Shown here in pieces: positions 56,330 through 64,000 of a stretch of DNA of 64,000 nucleotides. The stretch is taken from the NCBI GenBank assembly GCA_951813535.1, contig OX638345.1, positions 3,402,608-3,466,607 on the forward strand. Reading direction: 5' to 3'. Position 1 is the first letter of the stretch. Each line of letters begins with the position of its first letter. This stretch comes from an uncultured Dehalococcoidia bacterium. Its GTDB lineage: Bacteria; Chloroflexota; Dehalococcoidia; Lucifugimonadales; UBA3495. The notes below the pieces were generated by a model. That model was not told where the DNA came from. It ran no database searches and saw nothing but the letters and a program-made list of their open reading frames with translations. Both the position numbers and the translations under genes were made by a program.

Positions 56330-56998
56330 TTGCGGCTACTCTGCCGTTTCGCATGTTATCGCCTTTGTCCCAGTTGGGAAACGTTGCTGGCGCGGTCTGT
56401 CTGACGACGCTCGAATAAGAGCAGCGAAAATTCTTCTGCATCATAGTGCGTCTTGACAACCCGAAGCCTCCCGCCTATCGTCATCCCTGCCACAGTCGAG
56501 GCTCCGGCGCACTGCGCTACCTCAAAATATGCGAGTTATTCCGTTCTGGTAGGCACTCGTGCCTCCTAGCGGAACTCGCATTTGGAGCCGGCGACTGTGG
56601 CAAGAAGCCTATCCAGTGGCCGCTAGGAGGTTCCAAATGCGGATTGACCCGCCGCTGCCGTCGCTTCGGTCGGCAGCCCTTCTCGCCATCCCGCTCGCCC
56701 CGCGCACGACTTCCCCCTGGGTTCAAGATGCGTGCACGGCTTCCGCAATCCCCGCGCGACAGCATCCCCCGCGGCCGGACCCCGCCCCACCGGCGCGGTC
56801 GCCGCAGTCCAGCGGGCGCAATGATGCGACCCCTGATGGATGGACGCCAGATCAGGCGTCTTCCCGTCGCCCTCGGTGGCAGGCCCGTTTCATGATTCCG
56901 AAACGGGAGCGGTCGACACGCGCCGTTTCCATCCGCTGCAGCCGGCCGGAACATTCATCCACCTCAGCAGTCGGCTTTCGGCTGAAAAGGAGCTGATC
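56330..56998. other. Non-coding stretch with a large inverted repeat
   Basis: About 670 bp without a credible gene. A 60-bp hairpin lies at 56525-56584. The phrase CCTATCCAGTGGCCG occurs here (about 56607) and again at about 57778. Arg/Pro-rich frames in both directions are shadows. Confidence 0.45.
56525..56584. repeat. Long imperfect inverted repeat (hairpin)
   Basis: Left arm (AAATATGCGAGTT, then CCG and AGGCAC) and right arm (GTGCCTCCTAGCGG, AACTCGCATTT) form about 24 pairs with small bulges and almost no loop. CCGCTAGGAGG recurs once more at about 56621. No T-run follows, so it is more like a mobile hairpin or a fold-back element than a terminator. Confidence 0.6.
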
Positions 56999-57547
56999 AT
57001 GGGGTCCGTTACACGATTGCCGTTGCCACTCCTGGTGGCGTTTGGATACTTCGCGGTGCTGGCGATTCTCTTCGCGATCTTTCCCCCGGCCGGCGGCGTG
57101 CTGGCCATCATCGGGTTCGTGTTGGGAGTGCCCTACGTGTTCGTCATCAAGGCCAAGTCCAACAACAGGCGATTCGAGACCGCGCGAACCGACCTCGCGC
57201 CGGGGGAGGAGGTGCGCTTCTGGTGGAAGGCGGGTTTCCTGTCGCTGGGCGAGCGCTGGGTGGTTGTTACCACGGAACGGCTGCTGATACCGCAGGTGAG
57301 CCTGATGAGGATACGCACCCGCTCGATCCCGCATTCCGAGATCTACCGGACCGACACGTCGCAGCGCTCCATAGGCGTGGGCGCCTACGGCGGCGGTTTA
57401 CTGGTGGGGACCACGCTGTCCAACCGTTACCTGGAATTGGACCTGGTCAACGGCGATGTGGTCCGGGTGAGAGTGGACCGGCCCCAGACGCTTCAGCAGC
57501 GCCTCAATGACGCCATCGCCGAGTGGGCCCAACGTCAGGGGGCATAG
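56999..57547 (+). CDS. Membrane protein with bacterial PH domain
   Basis: GCTGAAAAGGAGCTGATC precedes ATG 56999. The 182 residues start with two TM helices (LPLLVAFGYFAVLAILFAIF and GVLAIIGFVLGVPYVFVI). A bPH-like domain follows with LAPGEEVRFWWKAGF, GERWVVVTTERLLI and LELDLVNGDVVRVRVDRPQT. Such proteins are common small membrane factors of uncertain role. Confidence 0.75.
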   Translation: MGSVTRLPLPLLVAFGYFAVLAILFAIFPPAGGVLAIIGFVLGVPYVFVIKAKSNNRRFETARTDLAPGEEVRFWWKAGFLSLGERWVVVTTERLLIPQVSLMRIRTRSIPHSEIYRTDTSQRSIGVGAYGGGLLVGTTLSNRYLELDLVNGDVVRVRVDRPQTLQQRLNDAIAEWAQRQGA

Positions 57548-57811
57548 CGATGGTCTCCCCAAAGACCGCTTCGATATCGACCAATGCTGGCAGCTGCCGC
57601 TCGCACGCCCGTCGATGGTCGGACGGGGTGCCTGCCGGTGCCGGCTGGCCGGCTCCTGGCGGACCAGGGGAGCCACCCGGCGGCCCGGGCGCGCCGCCAA
57701 AAGCGGCGACCTGGCAAAAGACGATATGCATTCAACAACCATCGATTGCGCTCTGCCAGGGATCGGAGGGAATCCTCCTATCCAGTGGCCGGGGCGGGAG
57801 GATGTGACCAG

Positions 57812-58926
57812 ATGACAACCAACGAAACGCCGGAACAGAGCGACCCACGCCAGAACCGGGACAGCCAGCCGCCCCGCGGCCCGCTAGGAATTCCCACCCG
57901 GTGGCTGATCATCGGCGGAGGCGGCGTCCTTCTGGTCGTCGTCGCCCCCCTGGCGGTGGTTATGTCCGGCGTCATCGGCGGCGGAAACCCCGGCCGGGAT
58001 CTCTGTACGACCTGATTCCCGATGACGCCGACTCGGTCGTGATCATGGACGTGGAGCGGATACTGGCCATAGACGACCTGGCCGACGCGATTTGGGATGA
58101 ACAGGAATGGGAGTCCCTTGAGAGCGACGTGGGTATCGATTCAGAGGACCTTTCCGAAGTGGCGGTCGTGCAACGGGGCGGCGTGCACATCGTCATGATG
58201 GCTGGCGATCTTGACCTTGACCACATGCGCGACGACCTGGAAGACGACGATGCGGAGGAGGATTCCTACCGCGGTTACGAGGTTTGGCGAGACGCCGACA
58301 CCAGCGCTGCCCTGTTCGAAGGGTACATCATCGTTTCCGAGGCGATGGGGCCGGTGGAAAACGTGCTCAAGAACCTGTACAACGGTTCAGGGTCGTTGGG
58401 GAAGGCAGATGACGACAATGAGATGAAGCAGATCCTGGACCAGCTCGGCAGCGGGTTGGCGATGTTTGGCGTCACCGGCGACGTCTGTTCGGTGGAACGC
58501 TGCGAAAGATACGGTTGGGCCATGGCCAACCATGACGAGAGCGCCGGGGAAACCGAGATAAAGATCGCGCTGCTGTTCCGCAACGAGCGCGCCGCGGAAC
58601 GGGCGGCCGACGACTACGACCAGGTGGCCGACTTTCTGGAACGGGAGGGCTTCGACATTGAGGATACCGAGGCCGACGGCAGGTTCGTGATGGGGGTAGC
58701 CATTCGGGACACTGATGACGGCGCTTCGAGGTCGGGAGTTTCACGTGAAAACTGGATCGAGGATTGCGATCGCAACTCCCCCGATCCCGATGCAGACCGG
58801 TACGTTTGCAGCTGCATCTACGACCATCTCCACGAGAATGCGGACCGCGTGCCGGAGTACGATCCGCGCTGGGACATGGGTTTCGCTCCGCCGGACGTGG
58901 TTCGGGCAGGCCTGCAATGCTACTGA
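57812..58926 (+). pseudogene. Membrane-anchored protein (DUF3352-like), frameshifted
   Basis: ATG 57812 (after GGGAGGATGTGACCAG) encodes a Pro-rich start and one TM helix (WLIIGGGGVLLVVVAPLAVV), then stops at 58013-58015. The real continuation lies in another frame from about 58000: LYDLIPDDADSVVIMDVERI, VENVLKNLYNGSGSLGK and VADFLEREGFDIEDTEADGR, to 58926. A one-base deletion near 58005 explains the break; the site does not look like a programmed slippery sequence. The intact protein would be about 371 residues, exported and anchored. Confidence 0.7.
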
Positions 58927-59174
58927 TCGGCTCGGCCGTCTCACAATTGAAGAGTCGCCGACGCGAAGTCTGATATTCCGGCAACCTTGTCGTAGCGGCG
59001 AACCAGAACCCTGGCGATCGTGGTGTCCCATCCCCGAACACGCGGGCACGCTCGAAATAGCGGCGGCATATCGGACCTCCGGCGGCGCGCCATCCGGGTC
59101 AGCCGCCCCGTCGGGGTGATTGGCCCGGAAGGCGCATTGCTGGCCAGGTTTTGGAGATCGCTCCCTGGAGCAGC
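58927..59174. other. Intergenic gap between convergent genes
   Basis: No gene was recognised and no clear terminator hairpin with a T-run was seen in these 248 bp. Confidence 0.4.
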
Positions 59175-59894
59175 CTACCGTCGGGTTACCGTGAGCAACG
59201 ACGCCTCGTCGCCGCGCACGGTGTGTCCGTTAAGATAGACGTGGACGTGGATGATCGCTGTCTCGACGCCGTTCATGGTCAGCTGGCCCGCTCCCAGGTC
59301 CACCGAGAGATCCTCGGGGGCCGGTGCGGTCTCATCGGAAGGCGACGGAACGCGGCTGAGCGCCCGCACGTCCTTCTCGATGAACCTGGCATTGAGACCC
59401 GTCTGCCGTTTGTCCTCCGGCAGCTGCGCGATGATCCGCTCCACCAGGTCGTCGGCCCCCCAGAGGATCTTCACTGCCCGCAGTTGCTTCGCGGCCATGA
59501 TCTCCTGATTGGCCTCCATGTCGACGAACACCGCCACCGGGACGATGAAGCAGCCGAAATCGAAGTCGCGAGTAGCGGCATCCTTCACCGCCATGGCCGC
59601 CTGCCAGAGCTGTTCCAGCGGGTCGGACACGAAGACGGCGTCGCCGTCGCCGTTGTGACGGTGCCATTTGCCGTTTTCCACCGAGTACCTGCCGGTGAGA
59701 AAGCTGACGACGAACCGGCCCTCCTCCTCCACGCACACCGCGCAGTCGGGAGCGAGTTTGTCGCCGGCGACCCTGGGCCGGAACAGCGCCACTCCCTGGC
59801 GGTCACTGGCCTCGAACCGGCTCAGGGCATCCCGTTCCGCGCCACTCAGGGGGCGCCGGTCGTTGTCGTTGGCTGCGTTGTTGATTACCTTCAT
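59175..59894 (-). CDS. NERD-like nuclease-fold protein
   Basis: AGGAGATGAAAAT precedes ATG 59894. In the 239 residues, a GRFVVSFLTGRYSVENGKWH segment and the helix QLWQAAMAVKDAATRDFDFG, then CFIVPVAVFVDMEANQEIMA, match NERD-type domains, which share a fold with PD-(D/E)xK nucleases. The segment order parallels the NERD protein at 62047. The catalytic Asp-x-Glu-x-Lys pattern is not plain, so activity is unsure. It is separated from the helicase by 68 bp that hold a terminator-like hairpin. Confidence 0.65.
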   Translation of the reverse strand: MKVINNAANDNDRRPLSGAERDALSRFEASDRQGVALFRPRVAGDKLAPDCAVCVEEEGRFVVSFLTGRYSVENGKWHRHNGDGDAVFVSDPLEQLWQAAMAVKDAATRDFDFGCFIVPVAVFVDMEANQEIMAAKQLRAVKILWGADDLVERIIAQLPEDKRQTGLNARFIEKDVRALSRVPSPSDETAPAPEDLSVDLGAGQLTMNGVETAIIHVHVYLNGHTVRGDEASLLTVTRR

Positions 59895-59949
59895 ATTTTC
59901 ATCTCCTGATGATGATTGGGTTTTATGCCGCCGCCGAACCCAGCAATAA

Positions 59950-59974
59950 GCGGACCCGTGCGTTACGGGTCCGC
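59950..59974 (-). terminator. Intrinsic terminator-like hairpin at the helicase stop
   Basis: GCGGACCCGT and ACGGGTCCGC form ten perfect pairs around a 5-nt loop. On the bottom strand a TTATT tract follows. The helicase stop codon lies inside the stem. The T-tract is weak, so read-through into 59175-59894 is likely. Confidence 0.55.
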
Positions 59975-61918
59975 CCGCAGCGTTGGGTGTGCGGACTTTC
60001 GTCGTGTCCCGCGGCGTAGAACCGGCCGCTTCCGTCGTTGCGGGGGATCTCGGGCACGATGGGCGGAGCCGGGATGAATGATCATGGGGTCACCTCTCGC
60101 TGTTGGAATGACGCCGGCGCGTCGAAGTGCGCCGGTACGATCGATGCTCACGGCGCTCGCTCGCCCGGGGCCCGGGTTCATTCGGTTTCGGCCCATGTGG
60201 ACCACGACGCGCCTGGGCCGCAGTTCGGACAGTTGACGTGGCGGCGATGGTTCCGGCGCGTTCGGTTTGCCCCTGTGCTCGCCGCCGTCGGGCGCAAACC
60301 GCTGTCGGGCCAGGGCATCCAGCCGTGCCCGTCTCATCTCCGCCCAATTCTCGGCCCGGTCCCAGATGACATCGAACCGGGCGCGGGGCCGGCAGCTGGC
60401 CGTGAGCGCCAGCAGGCGCCTGGCCCGAGAGAAAGCGACATAGTGCTGGCGCATTTGGTCGAAGGCGGCGATGCGGTTGGTGGGCTCGTGCGTGCGCTGC
60501 CGGGCGTGGGGCAAGAGCGCCCGTCCCACCGGATCCACCTCCCGGTTGTGGAAGTCCAGGGACCCGACCACCACCACATCCCACTCCAGCCCCTTGGACC
60601 GGTGGATGGTGGTTACCGTAACCTCGGGCCGTCGCCGTCGCCGTTCCGTTCGCGCCCGGGCACGGGGAATGCCGGCGGGAATGCCGCCCTCCTCCAGGCC
60701 GTCCAGGTAGCGGCCAACCACCTCCTCCCGGACGCTGTGCAACAGCAGCGCCGCCTGGGAGTAGTCGGAGATGACTCGGTTGCGCTTTAGAAACCACAGC
60801 AGACTGACCAGCTGGTCCACCTCGTCCACCGGGCCGTCGCCGTCGATCCGGATCACGGCCGGGTAGTCGTCAGTCTCCATGGACGCGGGAATGATCGCCT
60901 TGTCGTACCGGAACGACTGACCTCCCCGATCATGATCGGTCCAGTTGGCCGACCTCATCCAGTCGCTGAACACACCGACGATCGCCGGGTGGCTGCGGTG
61001 GTTTACGTCCAGCTCCGCCACGCGGCAATCGGGGTAACGGTCGGGGAACGTGAGCATGTTCTGAACGCGGGCGCCGCGGAACCGGTACAGGCTCTGGTCG
61101 TCGTCGCCCACCACGCACAGGTTGCCGTGCTGTTCGGAGAGCAGCCCCAGCAACTTTTCCTGGACGTGGCTGGTGTCCTGGTACTCGTCGCACATCAGGT
61201 GCCGGACGGCGCCGGAAACCTCGCCCGCGATCCGTTCATCCTGTTCCAGGAGCTCCACCGTCCACCGCTGCAGGTGGGCGAAGTCGGCCAGGCCCAGCTC
61301 CAGCAGCAACCCCTCGTATCGCCAGTAGGAGCGTCCCAGGGCGCTCTTGAACCGGCTGCCAGAGTGGATCAGGTCCCAGGGATCGATCAATTCATCGCAG
61401 ATCCGGTCGAAGTATTTGGCTGCGTTCCGCACCACCGCGCCCCGCCGCCGCCACCCGCGCCGGGCCAGACGCTCCCGGTCCGGTCCGAATATGTCGTCGA
61501 AGCGCTCATCCAACAACGCCCGTTGCTCGCGTTCGTTGAGCAGGCGGAGACCCGACCCCAACCCGGCCGGCCGCAGGTGGCTCCGCAGCAGGCGCCCGCA
61601 CAGCCCATGCAGCGTGGTCACCTGAACCCCAGAGTAATCGCCCGGGTAGCCCGCGGCAGCGGCGGCGGTTCGGAAGCGCTGACGCAGTTCCTCGGCCGCA
61701 GCCCGGCTGTAGGTGCAGAGCAGCAGCCCCGGCGGCTCGACCATCCCCAACAGCAGCAGGTTGATCGCCCGCAGGACGATGGCCAGGGTCTTGCCTGTCC
61801 CAGGTCCGGCGATGCCCAGCAGGGGTCCCTCCAGCCCCGAGATCAGTTCGAGCTGACCGCGGTCCAGCCGCCGGTGCAACTGCAGAATGGCGGGTGCGAT
61901 GTCCGGATTGTTTCTCAT
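59963..61918 (-). CDS. UvrD/PcrA-type helicase of a NERD cluster
   Basis: ACAAGGAGCACCATCGAC precedes ATG 61918. The 651 residues show SF1A motifs: GIAGPGTGKTLAIVLRAINL (P-loop), CTYSRAAAEELRQRF, MCDEYQDTSHVQEKLLGLL (Walker B), VVGDDDQSLYRFRGARVQNM, VNHRSHPAIVGVFS, TIHRSKGLEWDVVVVGSLDF and VAFSRARRLLALTAS. The last 90 residues are Arg/Pro-rich and may be poorly ordered or shifted. Lying between two NERD-domain genes, it probably works with them on DNA ends. Confidence 0.9.
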   Translation of the reverse strand: MRNNPDIAPAILQLHRRLDRGQLELISGLEGPLLGIAGPGTGKTLAIVLRAINLLLLGMVEPPGLLLCTYSRAAAEELRQRFRTAAAAAGYPGDYSGVQVTTLHGLCGRLLRSHLRPAGLGSGLRLLNEREQRALLDERFDDIFGPDRERLARRGWRRRGAVVRNAAKYFDRICDELIDPWDLIHSGSRFKSALGRSYWRYEGLLLELGLADFAHLQRWTVELLEQDERIAGEVSGAVRHLMCDEYQDTSHVQEKLLGLLSEQHGNLCVVGDDDQSLYRFRGARVQNMLTFPDRYPDCRVAELDVNHRSHPAIVGVFSDWMRSANWTDHDRGGQSFRYDKAIIPASMETDDYPAVIRIDGDGPVDEVDQLVSLLWFLKRNRVISDYSQAALLLHSVREEVVGRYLDGLEEGGIPAGIPRARARTERRRRRPEVTVTTIHRSKGLEWDVVVVGSLDFHNREVDPVGRALLPHARQRTHEPTNRIAAFDQMRQHYVAFSRARRLLALTASCRPRARFDVIWDRAENWAEMRRARLDALARQRFAPDGGEHRGKPNAPEPSPPRQLSELRPRRVVVHMGRNRMNPGPGRASAVSIDRTGALRRAGVIPTARGDPMIIHPGSAHRARDPPQRRKRPVLRRGTRRKSAHPTLRADP

Positions 61919-61986
61919 GTCGATGGTGCTCCTTGTTTGGTGCGTGGCAACGGGACCGGAGGGCTCCGTCCCAGTGAGACGATAGG

Positions 61987-62021
61987 AAAAGGCGCCGGTG
62001 GTCGTGGGACCAACCGGCGCC
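61987..62021 (-). terminator. Intrinsic terminator after the upstream NERD gene
   Basis: Read on the bottom strand, AGGCGCCGGT...ACCGGCGCC forms a strong stem with a loop of about 12 bases, followed by TTTT. It lies 26 bp after the NERD stop, so the helicase may have its own promoter in the 70 bp that remain. Confidence 0.75.
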
Positions 62022-62046
62022 TACCTCCCGTGAATTGAAGTCGCCG

Positions 62047-62763
62047 TTACCCTGCGGGCTTCGCGGCGCCGGACCGGATGGTGAGCACGTTTCTGCCGAA
62101 CACGGCCAGCCGCGTCTCGCCGGGGAAACCTGCCGCGGAGAGAGACACCGACCCATCAGGAGCTGGATTGATACGAGCCGCGTCGGTGACCACGCCCGGG
62201 TCGATCAGCTCGTCCGTTACCGCCCGTACCTCGTCGGCAATCCGGTCCCAGGACAGCCGGTCCGTAACGCTTCTGCGTTTCACGATGTTTTCCAGGTCAG
62301 CCTCCAGATTGGGCGTCCCCCACACCAGGTACACCCCCTTTCGCCCGGCCAGGCTCCCGATGGCCGCATTGGGCTCCATGTCCGGGAACACGAGCACGGG
62401 GATCACGAACGGGTTGTAGACCGCGCTCGTGCGATCTTTGATATCGTCGTGCAGATCTAACGTCGCGAGCTTGGTTTCGTCCAGTGGACAAGACTTGACC
62501 GGTCGATAACCCTCCTTGGTTTTCAGGCGCCACTCGGCGTCGACGAGCAGGTAATGGCCGCCTTTAACCTGCAGCGCGAACCGGCCCATGTTCTCGATCC
62601 AGACGGCGAAGTCGAGCTCAATGCGCTCGTAACCCTTTCGCCACTCGTAAAAGACGAAGCCCCGGCGGTCGCTGCCAGCCAGGGCTTCGTAAACTCGTCT
62701 CTCCGCACGCCGTTTGGGTCTATTTCGGCGGTCCGGCGGAAACTCTCTTGGGTAGATGTTCAT
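62047..62763 (-). CDS. NERD-domain (nuclease-related) protein
   Basis: GAAGGAGTGATTGGCAAC supports ATG 62763, so the longer frame to 62826 is rejected. The 238 residues open MNIYPREFPPDRRNRPKRRA and carry the NERD core: RRVYEALAGSDRRGFVFYEW, ERIELDFAVWIENMGRFALQ and VKGGHYLLVDAEW. The Asp in IELDF and Gln-x-Lys in LQVKGG are the expected metal-site residues, so cleavage activity is plausible. It heads the NERD-helicase-NERD cluster. Confidence 0.8.
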   Translation of the reverse strand: MNIYPREFPPDRRNRPKRRAERRVYEALAGSDRRGFVFYEWRKGYERIELDFAVWIENMGRFALQVKGGHYLLVDAEWRLKTKEGYRPVKSCPLDETKLATLDLHDDIKDRTSAVYNPFVIPVLVFPDMEPNAAIGSLAGRKGVYLVWGTPNLEADLENIVKRRSVTDRLSWDRIADEVRAVTDELIDPGVVTDAARINPAPDGSVSLSAAGFPGETRLAVFGRNVLTIRSGAAKPAG

Positions 62764-63479
62764 GTTGCCAATCACTCCTTCGACGGTTTGGGAAAAGCGA
62801 GCATCAGCGGTCCGCGCAGCGGGCACACTCTGCTACACCGTTGCCGCCGGAAGCGGATGCCCCAGGATGACATGCTGCTGCAGGACGGGAGCCACCGGGC
62901 CTGGGTGGGAGGACCGAGGAACCAAATTCGGCCAGTTGGTGGCGGTAGCCAACGCTGTGGTCCTGGCGACGACGCTGTAAGTTACCTCACGATGTTGGAG
63001 GTGCCAACCGATGGCCTGGTGCATCCCTTTGGCGCTGTACGGTCAAGGCCATGCTGTCTTCAAGCACAACTCCCGCAAGCCGGAGACGGGATCGGAAGCC
63101 ACCCACTTCATCCGGTAACTGCAGGAACCGGGGATCCGGCGGATCTTTTGCCGTTGACTACAGGCGCGGGCCCATTGGGAAACGTCGGGAAGGCCGGCGA
63201 GCAAGTACAGTCTTCACCGGCTCGCGCGTCCACCTTCCCCCCGTTTTATCCCATTCATTGACGCCAATGGCCGCAACCCCATGGTTGCTGTGATCCAAGG
63301 CAGACACAACTCGGTTCTGTTGGGAGATATGCAGGATGTCGCTGTTCTGGGGTTGAGACCACGATTTGCCCACCCGCTCAAGGGACAAAAGCGAACCCTA
63401 GGCCTTCACGCCGGCCATCCGATCGCGTTTGTTGATACCGATGATTACGCGTTTGGCTTTGTGGAGCGCGGTTGAATGC
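62764..63479. other. Gene-poor stretch between the NERD cluster and the attachment end
   Basis: About 700 bp have only overlapping short frames on both strands, Arg/Pro/Gly-rich, without ribosome-binding sites. No repeat or RNA feature was recognised. Confidence 0.45.
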
Positions 63480-63521
63480 GGTCGGCAGTTGTGAATTTGG
63501 TCGGCAATTGGTCGGCAAAAT
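63480..63521 (+). repeat. Three direct repeats GGTCGGCA near the integrase
   Basis: GGTCGGCAGTTG (63480), GGTCGGCAATTG (63499) and GGTCGGCAAAAT (63510) lie about 11-19 bp apart. Arrays of this kind beside an attachment site are often integrase arm-binding sites. Confidence 0.5.
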
Positions 63522-63526
63522 AGCCA

Positions 63527-63550
63527 AAACGGCCCCTTTCGGAGCCGTTT
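63527..63550. terminator. Bidirectional terminator-like hairpin
   Basis: AAACGGC and GCCGTTT flank a short C-rich loop. T-rich flanks exist on both strands (GTTTCT rightward, GTTTTGG leftward), so it could stop transcription from either side. Confidence 0.5.
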
Positions 63551-63571
63551 CTAAGTAGGAAATCGGGGGAA

Positions 63572-63594
63572 TGGTGCCGAGGGGCGGATTCGAA
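63572..63594 (-). other. tRNA 3'-end fragment, candidate attachment site
   Basis: On the bottom strand the sequence reads TTCGAATCCGCCCCTCGGCA then CCA. This is a T-loop, the 3' half of the T-stem, an acceptor strand TCGGCAC and a CCA end. The rest of a tRNA is absent. Tyrosine integrases often insert into tRNA 3' ends and leave such a copy, and a matching integrase gene begins 125 bp away. The tRNA identity cannot be told from this fragment. Confidence 0.65.
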
Positions 63595-63718
63595 GCTATC
63601 AGTATTTTGGCTTGTTGCACAGTGTTGCAGATTTAGATTTGCTACTCAAATCTACGAGCGACATACAGGTCGGTGATGTCCCTTCCTTTGAATTTGTCCA
63701 GCATTTGTCCAGCATTTT

Positions 63719-64000
63719 TCATTCGGGCGCTTGCATGGCATCTGCGAAGGCGTCCGCGGCTTCCTGCTGCCATCCCTCGAGGGCGTGGGCGTAAGTTTCC
63801 ATGGTGACTTTGGGGCTTGAATGACCCAGCCGCTCGGCAGCTACGGCGTAGTTTGGGCGCACATCCAGCAACACCGAAGCGTGGAAATGCCGCAGGCTAC
63901 GGGACGTAACACTCGGGTGCCCCGCCCGTTTCGCCAATCGTTTTACGGCGTGCATCACCGTGTTGGGGTGCGCCCATCCGGTCCAATCGCTCCTGGGAAA
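63719..64000 (-). CDS. Tyrosine integrase, C-terminal part (5' end outside window)
   Basis: The bottom strand is open from the window end to the stop at 63719. Visible features are WAHPNTVMHAVKRLAKRAGH, the HxxR box (SLRHFHASVLL; His then Arg just before) and the terminal LGHSSPKVTMETYAHALEGW with the His/Trp position and nucleophilic Tyr. This is the catalytic end of a phage-type integrase. Its place next to a tRNA fragment and direct repeats fits an integration module. The start lies beyond base 64000. Confidence 0.85.
   Translation of the reverse strand, partial: FPRSDWTGWAHPNTVMHAVKRLAKRAGHPSVTSRSLRHFHASVLLDVRPNYAVAAERLGHSSPKVTMETYAHALEGWQQEAADAFADAMQAPE

Noticed and set aside
58000-58015. 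Programmed -1 frameshift in the DUF3352-like gene
   Set aside because: The site lacks a slippery heptamer; a one-base deletion is simpler.
63051-63475. Small forward frames before the attachment end
   Set aside because: Compositionally like shadows and without start signals.

Overview
The window is 64 kb of GC-rich (about 60%) bacterial DNA from an accessory region. Two lipoproteins with long Pro/Thr linkers (repeated PTPT/ATPRP stretches), a family-5 peptide-binding protein and the codon usage suggest a member of the Chloroflexota (SAR202 or Dehalococcoidia-like). This is inferred from style, since no rRNA or core housekeeping operon is present. Insertion sequences, decayed transposons, defence-type genes and recombinases dominate.

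Layout. 0-2.1 kb holds the front of a STAND NTPase with a PD-(D/E)xK (Mrr-like) N-terminus, resembling Avs anti-phage sensors. 2.5-7.8 kb holds a broken tyrosine recombinase, IS1380 copy A inserted into a cluster of palindromes, a small zinc-knuckle protein, an ASCH protein and a retropepsin-like protease. 7.8-22.8 kb holds one Cap4-nuclease/STAND gene cut in two by a 10,318-bp mobile element (9225-19542). The element has 22-bp terminal inverted repeats and a perfect 8-bp target duplication. It carries an IS1595-family transposase, a degenerate cytosine-methyltransferase-like protein, a tRNA-Trp gene, a strongly structured non-coding region, an HNH endonuclease and about a dozen small unknown genes. 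Removing the element with one copy of the duplication restores the host reading frame exactly.

23-35 kb holds a DUF2235 hydrolase with a small membrane partner, a DUF4160/DUF2442-XRE pair, a UvrD-type helicase, a 0.4-kb Tn3 deletion derivative, a peptide-binding lipoprotein, a VapBC pair and an unknown helical protein with a HEPN-like motif. 35-41.5 kb holds two divergent trypsin-like lipoproteins (one has lost its catalytic Ser), a PD-(D/E)xK-like protein and a HEPN-like protein. 41.5-47.8 kb is a mobile-element graveyard: IS1380 copy B, Tn3 tnpA and IS256 remnants, and an IS21 element with a broken istA.

48.3-53.9 kb is a tightly coupled four-gene operon of two paralogous winged-helix/relaxation-like proteins, a HEAT-repeat protein and a frameshifted conjugation-ATPase-like N-terminus. 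54-59 kb holds a TnpB-like protein with an unusual third RuvC motif, a PaREP1/HEPN-like protein, a bPH membrane protein and a frameshifted membrane-anchored protein. 59-64 kb holds a NERD / UvrD helicase / NERD cluster, then a tRNA 3'-end fragment beside a tyrosine integrase that runs off the window. That last pair looks like the attachment end of an integrated island.

No CRISPR array was seen. The main points are the cargo-laden IS1595-type element that inactivates an Avs-like gene, and the multibranched RNA candidate it carries at 14654-14788.
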